Shown here piece after piece: positions 55,309 to 64,000 of a stretch of DNA of 64,000 nt. The DNA comes from Amoebophrya sp. A120 (Eukaryota; Sar; Dinophyceae; Syndiniales; Amoebophryaceae), in contig CAJINV010000005.1 in assembly GCA_905178155.1 (NCBI GenBank), positions 2,172,054 to 2,236,053 on the forward strand. Direction: 5' to 3'. The notes under the pieces were generated by a model that was given only the letters and a program-made list of their open reading frames with translations, was not told where the DNA came from and ran no database searches. The stretch's first letter is position 1; every line of letters starts with the position of its first letter. A program made the position numbers and the translations under genes.

Positions 55309-57806
55309 ATGTCGTACTCGCTCTCCTTCAAGACCAAGGAGGGCGAGAGCTTCACGCTCGATGTGGAGAGCTCCGCCGAAAAGATAGAGGATTTGAAGGT
55401 GCGGCTGATCTCGATGGACGAAAGCTTCGAAGAGTGCACGCTGCTGTTTAAAGGCAAGATCTGCAAGGACGACAAAACGCTGGAAGACTGCGGCATGGTA
55501 TCGGGCGCTGCGGGCAACGTGGTCGTCATGCGGAAAAAGGGGAAAGTGCCAGCCAGCAAAGCCGCGGAGCAAGCTGCAACAGCGGCGAGTGCTGCCGTAG
55601 TGCCGCCAGGAACAGCACCCGCAGGTGGAGCTTCCGCAGCGCCACCCGCAGGGGGACCCTCCGCACCACCACAGGCTCCTGCGGCGGAGAAGGTCACAAT
55701 AGACCCGGCGGTGGTAGAGACGATAATGGCGATGGGGATCTGCGCCGATCGGGCGTACGTCGAGCAGATGCTGCAGAAGACTAAGGGAAATGCGGATCTC
55801 GCGATGGCGTGGATTCTGGAGCCGGAGCAAATGCTGCAAGAGGAACAGCAGCACAGACAAGCGCGCCGGCAGGCACGCGCGCAGCAGCAACAACAGAGCG
55901 TGAGCGTGCAGCCCATGCGGGTCGGGGTGGAGAAGTGGAGCGACATGATTCAGGACGGGGTTCTGGTACATGACACTTAGGGAGTTTTTTAAGCTGAAAA
56001 GTCGAATGTTTGTGATGCATTGGATTCTGACGTAGGTGCAGAAGCGAAGCAGGCATGAAAAGCAAGTGGAAGATTTATGCAACAGAGGACGACGTCGATT
56101 TACAACAACAGATAAACGGCGCCACCTCCGTCCAAGACGCAGCAGCGTATTTGGATAACAACAGCAAAGAATGCATTCTCCTGCTCCTGGGCGGCGCGAC
56201 GGAAAGGAATAGTCGCGGCATGGTGCAGCACCTGCAGATGATCTACGCCATGGCCGAGCCACAGCTGTGCATCCTGTACGTGCCCTTCATGGATCAGGAT
56301 GAAGCGAAGTTTGGCGATTTCATCCGAGTATAGAAGTTGCCTCTAAATGGTGTCGTGATTTTGCCAGTTCCAGGCACAGTTAAGTGTGAAAAAGCACAGC
56401 TTTTGAAAAATATAGACTTTCGTTCTCGTTGCATGATGATGGCGTGCGTGGTACTAGATAGCACCAGCGTCGAACCTCGCGCCAAAGGCCGCGTGCACAC
56501 AAAATACACAAACAAAACAGACCATGCCGTGGGGCTCTCTCAAATTCAACTCGCCGTCGATGAAGCTTTTAGACGCGCGCTTCTCCCTTCGCTACAGCCA
56601 CGGTTCCGTTTTGATCCAGAAATCCACCGGGCACGTCCTGTCCTACGGTGCGGTCAATGACATGCTGCTGCACAACTTTGACTACAACACGGCAAAACAG
56701 CACTGGCTCGCCAGGGGGCACATCGTCAGGCCAGCGCCGTTCACGAAAGAGAATCCAACGGGGAAGGGCACTGGCGCGGTCTCGTCAACGGGCGCGGGGG
56801 CAGGCGGAGGTACTTACTTGCGGACTGTCTTTTGATACGTGTGATGAGGATGTCGTGAGAACAAGCTGGGATTTTCTTGCATAATCGGACTCTCGTCATT
56901 GAAAACTCTAGTATTGAGGGTCGTATGAATCTCCGCTAACTTCTACAGGCCAACCCGCGGTCGCGCCCCCGGTTGTTCCGCAGCCCGTCGCGGCACCACA
57001 GGCTGCCGTGGCCGCCGCGGCGAAACCTACCCCCGCGACGTCATCTTCCGGTCCCGCTGCAACCGCGGTTTTACCGGGTGGGAATCCCGCACTGGAGTTG
57101 GTAAAAGTCCAGGACGCGGTCAACGAATTCTGCGAAGTCGGAGACTATACGCAGCAAGAAGAATTCTTCGCAACACTCTTGAAAGTGCTAAACAACATCG
57201 CCGCTACGCCAACCGAGCAGAAGTTCCAGGCGATAAAAAACACGAACGCGAAGCTGTTCGGACCGTTTGTGGCGAGAGTAGAGGATCCGAATGCGATGGT
57301 GGATGTAAATCCAGCGCCGGTTGGAGGTAAGGTTTTGGATTTTACAAGGGTGTTTCTCAGATTGTGGTTTCTTTGCATGACAGATAGTTGTAGAGCAAAA
57401 GTTCCTACAGCTCGCCGCAATAATTTAAAGATTCCGCGACGGACCAAAAAATATGCATATGGTCGCCGGACCAGGTCCAGGATCTCCGATTCTCAATTTC
57501 CGCTTTTGACAACTAACAGACCGCCCCGGAATCGCGGTGCTATCCATCGCGCACTTCGCGCCCGATGGCGACTTCGTGCGCTGGAACGCCAGTGCGCCGA
57601 ATGCGCTCCCGGATTTGATCGCGTTGCGAAACCATTTGGTCACCATCGCGAAGAAATCTAGTGAGCGGAAATTTAGATTCGAGCGGGACCAAAAGATCGC
57701 GGTCGAGATGGAAAAGGACAAAGGGAGACAAACGAAATATGGCGGAGCGGAAGGCAGCGGAAAGATGACCCTTGGGCAGGACAGGAGGAAGCGCGGTGGC
57801 GGCTGA
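55309..57806 (+). CDS. UBL-UBA-thioredoxin-like-PUB domain protein
   Basis: Proposed exons 55309-55965, 56073-56327, 56521-56809, 56949-57326 and 57520-57806 give 621 aa. Residues 1-76 are a ubiquitin-like domain (LSFKTKEGESFTLDVESSAE...CTLLFKGKICKDDKTLEDC). After an Ala/Pro linker a UBA sits near 129-170 (VVETIMAMGICADRAYVEQML...GNADLAMAWIL). A nucleoredoxin-like thioredoxin fold follows (ILLLLGGATERNSRGM...MPWGSLKF...LDARFSLRYSHGSVLIQ); its redox CxxC is absent. The C-terminal third has a PUB domain (FFATLLKVLNNIAATPTEQKF..IKNTNAKLFGPFV). UBL binds the proteasome, UBA binds ubiquitin and PUB binds p97, so an adaptor between p97 and the proteasome is inferred. The exon 2 acceptor (56072, or 56066) is uncertain; the other boundaries fit GT-AG. 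No introners here. Confidence 0.8.
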
Positions 57807-58838
57807 GGCTAGGCACACGGTCGCTACTTTTCAACTTGGAGCGAACGTGTGCTTTTGAAACAGATGTAGAACTTTTTTAGCTGATCAGATTGATTCTGAG
57901 ATCAGCGGCTGAACTACGCAAAAGTGCTGAGTGTTTGAGATCGTCGTGTAGCGCCAGTCCACCTCCGTCGTTTTGTTGGGGGCTGAGCGACGTTGTGCTG
58001 CACAAGAACCGAGAGAGAGTCTTTCTATCAGGGCTTTTAAAGCTTTTGATGTTCTTCTCGTGACGAAGTGGAAGATGAGTTCCTCTTTTGTGAGGCCTCT
58101 TTCGCTTCTGATTTAGAATCACTGGATAGAAGGATGTAATTACTACGGTCTTCTTTTTTTAGGTTTCTGATTCATTATCGCTGAAAATCCAATATCTCGC
58201 TGAAAATCCAATATGCTAAAGAAGCGACAAACTCAAAATCTCCAATCCAAATCGAAAACTTGCTTTCCTGCAGGTGGGTCGGGAAGAATTAAGTTCGAGT
58301 ATCTGAGTGCGCGTCGCATTCAAGGCGAAATCTAAACTCTCGACTTTGTCTGTGTTTGTCCTAACCTGTCGGTCTCTTTCTAAATCGTGACTTCCTGCCG
58401 GTGACGAGCAAAGCTGTGAAAAGACATGATCCTACACTCCAAAATCGTGCCAAACTATTCGTTCCTGAAATGCCCAATAGACCGATCGCACGCTATAGAT
58501 TATGGTCAAGATTTAGATCTGGAATAGCTGTTCCCTGACATGACATCGAGGACTGGATCCAAATTGATCGTGCCCTTCAGTGGTGATGATCTCAGATTTC
58601 CACCGATCTAAAGAATCGTGATGAGTGATCTGTAAAAGATTAGTGGCCGTGGATTAGATCAAAGTCAAATGCTAGCCTAGATGGAAGCTGTGCCACACTG
58701 GAAAAGATGAACGAAGCCAACTGCGAAAAGCATATCATGATCATCTGAAAAGGGATTTTCATCAACTTTTTCTCTTTTATCTCACAGGGACAGTAGTGGT
58801 AGGACACACTTACTAGGACCACTTCCTCGAAACCAAAA
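57807..58838. repeat. Intergenic region with an 18-bp tandem duplication
   Basis: About 1 kb upstream of eL33. The 18-mer tcgctgaaaatccaatat occurs at 58178-58195 and 58197-58214. The remainder is rich in aatct/gatct words like 13600-14220. No RNA gene recognised. Confidence 0.5.
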
Positions 58839-59481
58839 ATGGTGAAATCCACCCCGACCCGGCTCTACCAGAAGGGCGTCATCACGTCCTACAAGCGGGC
58901 CCGCAAGGACCTCACCCCTCGTCAGTGCCTGGTCAAGATCGAAGGTAAAAGAAAGAAGACTTATGTCAAAGTGCAATTTTCGCATGACAGCATCTACTTC
59001 GCTTATTTCATGAAATCTAAATTCCGCATGACGAAAGTTTTTGATACCAATGTGAATTTTCCCCAACACAAACAAAACACTCAGGTGTCAACACCCAAGA
59101 GCAGACCAACTTTTACAAGGGAAAAAAGGTGGCTTTCGTCTACAAGTGCAAGAAGGAGAAGAAGAACTCCAAGTTCCGGTATTGATAGATTTAGATTTTG
59201 ATTTTTTCGCATTACAGGTGTCTTTTCTCAAGTTCAGCATGCATGGAAATAAGTCGGTTTCTCACTGTCAAATTGTCATGCGAAGGAACGAGAGAAGTTT
59301 GATTTGGTATTTATTCAAAAACCACACGATCATCTCGAAAAAACAAAACAGCGTCATCTGGGGCAAGGTTCGCCGCGCTCACGGACACAACGGTATGGTG
59401 CGTGCTGCTTTCTCCACCAACTTGCCGTGCACCGCTTTCGGCGCCCCGTGCCGCATCATGATGTACCCCTCCAACATCTAA
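58839..59481 (+). CDS. RPL35A: Ribosomal protein eL33 (L35Ae)
   Basis: Exons 58839-58944, 59085-59178 and 59352-59481 give 109 aa, the normal family length. Recognised by the start MVKSTPTRLYQKGVITSYKR, the middle NTQEQTNFYKGKKVAFVYKC and the C-terminal IWGKVRRAHGHNGMVRAAF ending in GAPCRIMMYPSNI. It is a component of the 60S subunit. Both introns are GT-AG, 140 and 173 nt, and contain GCATGACA-type words. The start context is caaaaATGG. Confidence 0.97.
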
Positions 59482-60167
59482 ATGGTTCGGGAGTCCAAGG
59501 ATGCGAACTTGTGATCCGGGATTTTTTCTGCATCACAAACGGAACAATTTCACATGCGAGAACGTACTAGAAAAATGCGGAGAAATGCTCTCGAATGACG
59601 ATGTGTGAACAGAAGGAGAAGTCCTAGTGTCTGTGGTGTCTATGTGGTCCTACTCTGTAAAAGCGAAGAAGTGCAACTTTTGGAGTTGCTGTGCGTCGAC
59701 GGGAGCGTATGACTAAAGAGATTGCGCTAATATTGTTCATTGTGCGACATGTCAGCCTGTGAAGACGTTGATTTCCGAGAGTTTGTTTTCGGTTCACCTT
59801 TTGGTTAATATCGGTTTTGGCTCGTTTTGGAGCTTTCACGCACAGATATGATGCATACCGGACCGTCCGCTTGTCACGCACAAACGTATTTTTTGAAACG
59901 AGATCAGTTTTTTGCTTTTGCGGATCAAATGTATTTACTTAATCTAGTCACCGCCGTATCGGAAATTTTTCGGCGGATAAGCCAATGGATATTATCGGTC
60001 GTGCGTCTTCTTCACTTTCTGATTTTGCATGCAGGCGCCAGAAGTTGGAGCCTTGCGGCAATAGGCGCGAAACCTGCTGCGTCATTGCCTGCGGCTGGTT
60101 TGTGTTTTTTTGAGAAAACTTTCTTCACCGGTAGTTCGCGTCTGAGTGAAAACATACAAAAAAGAAG
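59482..60167. other. Intergenic, no gene seen
   Basis: About 690 bp; a 118-codon + frame (59827-60183) overlaps the next start out of frame and is not called. Confidence 0.45.
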
Positions 60168-63100
60168 ATGGAGGCAGCCCTGAGTGCTTTGACTTCCACC
60201 GGCGCTACTAGCAGCTCGTCGTCGTCAGTGTCGCGGAAGATTGACGTGCAAAAATCTAGAAATGCGGCTGCTCATCCACGCAATTCCACCCACGGTCCAG
60301 CAGCACTGCTGCGGAAAAGCTGGGAAGTGCGAGGTCTTCAGGAGCGAGCGAGGAGATATAACTTTCGGTCTACATTCTCTCCCGCAAAGCGCATCGCTCG
60401 ACTTTTTGGGACAATACTAGCACCTCGGACCGCAAAACAAGCGCAAACACAACTCGAGCCGGTCTCTGCGCCAGCCTCTATCGCGCGGAAGACACGTAAT
60501 CGTAGGAAGCGTCGAGTACGAAAGAAGATTATGAGTGACACGAGTAACAGAAGAATTATCAGGAGTCTCACAGCTGCTGCCACATTTTGTATCTTCACGA
60601 TTCTCAATACGACCCATCCAACTCTCGCTGGCGACTACGATGTGTCTGCGTGGACAAACTGGCCCGCACTTGCCGGTCTTCGCTGCGAAGAAATGGTTGA
60701 TTTTTACCCGGTTGGCGCAGAAGGTATGGATTGGCACGATGATATCGGTAGGGACGCGGTCAGACTCTGCGCCCATGTCGAGGAATGCGCGGGGATTATG
60801 CAGTACGTAGGGGAGCAAGAAACCGGGACGTTTTTCTGGAAGGGTAGGCCGCAATTCTGCAAAGCGGGCGACGGAGAGGGAAACAAGTTCCCGATTGTAA
60901 AGAAAAACCACGACTGGGTGACAATCTACAAACCGGAGTACCTCTTCCGCGGCTGCCCCGAAAAGTACCCGACGTGCAAAATCGGCGCGGATCCGTGGCT
61001 GTTGGGCGGTGGGGAGCAAGAGCTTGCAGCTGCAACCGGTGCTGAAAGGAAAGCTGCGTCAGCAGCCGCTCCTGGTCCATCTAGCACACAGCTGGATCCG
61101 ACCGCAAACTATGACTACGTCTTCACGTCGTCCCTCGACATGCCGTTTTTCGCGAAGAAGGGAAAGTACATCCACCTGGACATGCGGGAGTTCACGGGGA
61201 AGGGGCTTGGCGCGTCAGAAGCGAAAGCAGGCTTCATGTCGGTTTTCTTTGACCACTACGATGCGGTATGTCCGGGCGGGATCGACATTCACATGGCGAT
61301 TGAGGAGATGGGGTTGGACGACGTGTACATAGACGACGGCACGCCGAAGGAGAGGAAGAAGGCTTTCGGGCCGTATCAGTTTACGTTTTTCTGCGGGAAC
61401 TTCCACAACGAGACGAGCTATCCGCCACAGGCTTTGGTGGATACGTTTGTGCTCGGGAGTTTGCCTCTCGTTCCGTATGAATTGTATCGAGATTTGGCGA
61501 AATTCCACTTTCACCTACCGGACGCGGGGCAGGGGGTGAGGCGCCTACGATTGAAGTCCGCCGAGGATTACTTGAGTGACTTGGCGGGGAATCCGAAGAA
61601 AGAGGAATTGATGGCTTACAAGCAAACATTTTTACTCGTCATGCAGAACTTGCTTGCCTACCGGTACCGAATAACGGCGCCAGAGCGGATTGCGAACGGG
61701 ATGTGTCAGTTGTGCAAGATCAAGGAAAACGACAAGGACGGAGGTACAGTGAGTTTCAGGATAAGAGTGGTGATCTCCAAGGAAATTTTCGAGTGATGGG
61801 TTTGGAGATAATTTCTGCATGAGAAAGCCGCCTGCGGATGAATGAACGCGTAACACAAATTCAAATCATGACAGACAACATCAAATACGGGTTCGCGATC
61901 ATGAGCCGGCGCAACCAGAAAGAAGTTCGCGCGGGCGTCCGCCGCACCTGGGCAAGTTGGATCCGCCGGAGTGGGCACTTTTTCGAAAAGTGGACGTCGC
62001 TGAAAATGAGCCAGGTAATGAGGAAGAAAATTTGTTTTGCTACCGCCCGCGTCAAAGCAAAAAATTCATTTTGCATGCACCGTAGAAAGGAAAATACTCT
62101 CGTCATAAGTATCTATCTTCAGGTTGACTACCGCTTCTTCGTGGGACACCGGGGTCCGGACAATCCAAACGACATTGACGACGAGCCAGATGTGGAAGAA
62201 GTTGGGGTTGTCGAGTCCTACCGCACCATCAACGTGAAGGCGCTCTCGATGGTTGCGCGGGCGAACGAGTTGTGGCCGAAACTGACGTTTCTCCTCCGCT
62301 GCGACGACGACATTTACTTGCGTGTTTTCCCACTTTTGTACCACTTGGAGCGCCGCACGCCCGTCATGTACTGGTGGGGCAATTTCGACCACGGCAGCAA
62401 CGTGGTGCGGAATGAAACCCATCCGCACTACAACACCTTCACGCAATTACCGGAACAAGCGCACCCGATGTGGGGCGATGTCTTCCCGTTGTACGCGCGG
62501 GGGTCGCTTTGGATCATGAGCAGTGATTTACTCGAAAAGGTGGTCGAGGCGTTTCGGGAGGAGGAAAACGCTTACAAGAAGGGGGGCGACGCAAATTTGG
62601 CGGAACTCGCGAGAACCATTCCGCACCCGGACGACCCCATGATGGGGATTTTTGTGGAGAATCTGGTGGATCGAGGGACGAACATCAATGTGGACGATAG
62701 AGATTGGAATTTGTTCTCGTTGAACCCCTCGTGTGATGCGAAATTCTCCATGCTGCACGAACGGACCTGGATTATCCACCACGTCAACGCGGAAACCATG
62801 GACTGCTTCTTCGACATTGACATGAAGAACTTCACCGCGTTCCCGACCCCGTTTCCGTTACAAAGGGACTTGCCGTCGCTCTGCACCTGCGCGATGAATG
62901 TGACGGAGGAAGACAACGGAGACTGGGACGAATTGGAAGATCTGGCGCCCGGGCAGGACCACTGGTACCCGAGGAAAAGATTCAACCCAGAACTAGAATT
63001 CGTGGACGAACGGGATCAGGAGGAGGACGTTGCCACGTTGGACGCGCCGTCTTCTAGAAGTAGTGCTGGGAAAAGCACCAGCAGCAGTGGTTCATCTACT

Positions 63101-63553
63101 GAGGAAGGTCGTGCAAGAACAGATTCAGACAGCCCAACCGCTGCGTCGGAAGAGGATCAAGAATCGTCTGACGGTGCGCCATATCAAGTGTAAAAATGGC
63201 TGGGTCTGGAAGAGTGCGCGACTTGTTATGCAGCTTTTCCATGACCCATGAGGTCTGGAATGCAGGACCTAGCGTGACAGATTCTGTGCGATCTCTTTCA
63301 TGCCTATCCTGCGTGAGAAACTCCCTTGCGACTTGGTCAAAACTGGGCGACTTTTGGCAATCATGCAACACAGATTTTTGCATTCTTCAGATTTAGCATG
63401 ACAAGTTGCATTCTTCCAGACCCAGACATTTTTACATTTGATACGCCATCCGCTGCGGAATCTTCGGCGGGGTCTGAGGGAGCGGTAGAGGAACCGGTGG
63501 CTACTGAAGATGCTATTGGAGTGGGAGAGCCAACTTTGGTGGAGGAAATGTGA
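60168..63553 (+). CDS. Putative bifunctional glycosyltransferase: GT10-like plus GT31 (beta-1,3-galactosyltransferase-like)
   Basis: Exons 60168-61743, 61875-62014, 62123-63181 and 63449-63553 give 959 aa in one frame. A basic N-terminal stretch of ~130 residues is followed by one hydrophobic segment (SLTAAATFCIFTILNTT), fitting a type II Golgi anchor. Residues ~314-510 resemble the C-terminal half of GT10 fucosyltransferases: FGPYQFTFFCGNFHNETSYP, then QALVDTFVLGSLPLVPYELY and a final LRLKSAEDYLSDLA...YKQTF. From ~526 a GT31 domain begins with YGFAIMSRRNQKEVRAGVRRTW, then DYRFFVGHRG, NVKALSMVARA, LLRCDDDIYLRV (metal-binding DDD near 632-634), YARGSLWIMSSDLL and HPDDPMMGIF. The tail is acidic and Ser-rich and carries introner A14. 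Two introns are GT-AG. The fusion rests on the in-frame phase-1 intron 61744-61874. The GT31 call is firm; GT10 is moderate. Confidence 0.82.
63182..63443 (+). mobile_element. Introner, family A (copy A14)
   Basis: 262 bp, TATCAAGTGTAAAAATGGCT...TTTTTACATTTGATA, duplication cgcca (63177-63181, 63444-63448). Interior shares ttccatgacccatgaggtct with A12. Removal joins SSDGAP to SAAESSAG in the low-complexity tail. Confidence 0.92.
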
Positions 63554-64000
63554 TGGTGAAGACGTTTCTTCTACCGGCGAGCGGCTTTCCTGAAACCTTT
63601 TTTTGGGTCGGAAAATTATGCGTCGAACAGGCAACCATTTAGAATTAGATCCAACATTCATACCTAGTGACAACCAAATGTACTTACTACATCTACAGTC
63701 AATTTGAATGAATTTGCAATCGCACGCCTTCGAAAATTTTCTAGTGATTTTCTTGTCGTTGTACTTAAATGGTAAGCTAAGGCATTCAAGAATGCCAATG
63801 CCTACCCTGTAGGAGCTTTTCTTTGTCGTAAAACAGTGTGTCTTTGCTGCTTGAAGTTTGGCTTCAAGCACGAGCATGAAGAAGTGAAAAAGTGGGTTTT
63901 CTGCTCGGAAGTGCGATTTCTTTGTGTTCAAGGCGTTTGGGTCGAAAATAATAAATCGGTCCTCAGTAGAAGAAGAAGTATTTTCATAATCATCGTTCCT
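63554..64000. other. 3' flank of the last gene, no further gene seen
   Basis: About 450 bp of A+T-rich DNA to the window end. The antisense frame 63931-63269 runs through introner A14 and is a shadow. Confidence 0.45.

Overview
This is nuclear DNA from a flagellated eukaryote, most likely a compact-genome dinoflagellate of the Amoebophrya/Syndiniales kind. The evidence is as follows. There are about 15 protein genes in 64 kb, all on the + strand (a unidirectional gene cluster). Twelve of them are split by many short introns. One gene encodes an axonemal outer-arm dynein intermediate chain. About a third of the introns are short elements with terminal inverted repeats (introners), mostly with boundaries that are not GT-AG; introners and non-canonical introns of this kind are known from Amoebophrya and other dinoflagellates. 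The species name is inference. No prokaryotic features are present.

Layout on the + strand: (1) 3' part of a PUB + CAP-domain gene, 2-2767; (2) G+C-rich island, about 3150-4770; (3) DIS3L2-like RNB exonuclease, 5563-11026; (4) TLC/Lag1 ceramide-synthase-like protein, 11785-13095; (5) BFR1-like coiled coil, 14301-17346; (6) dynein intermediate chain DNAI1-like, 18996-25025; (7) a block bounded by direct and inverted repeats, 26070-27354; (8) FHA-PP2C phosphatase, 27324-34764, with a palindrome array in one intron; (9) two-TM protein, 35870-36787; (10) second G+C island, about 37230-39260; (11) Cas1p-type acyltransferase, 39541-41211; (12) AP-1 mu, 42038-44431; (13) acidic two-TM protein, 45337-49724; (14) biotin-protein ligase, 50365-52191; (15) unrecognised charged protein, 52938-54398; (16) UBL-UBA-thioredoxin-like-PUB protein, 55309-57806; (17) ribosomal protein eL33, 58839-59481; (18) GT10-like + GT31 glycosyltransferase fusion, 60168-63553.

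The genes are not an operon. They serve separate housekeeping roles: RNA decay, sphingolipid synthesis, cilium motility, clathrin adaptor, biotinylation, ubiquitin/p97 adaptor functions, translation and glycosylation. What unites the window is its introns. I count about 66, of which 23 are introners in five sequence families. All families share TAT(C/G/T)-type left and (G/C)ATA-type right ends, and nearly all copies are flanked by a 5-bp target-site duplication. Removing each element plus one duplicate copy restores frame and conserved protein motifs. For every multi-exon gene the proposed exon sum is a multiple of three.
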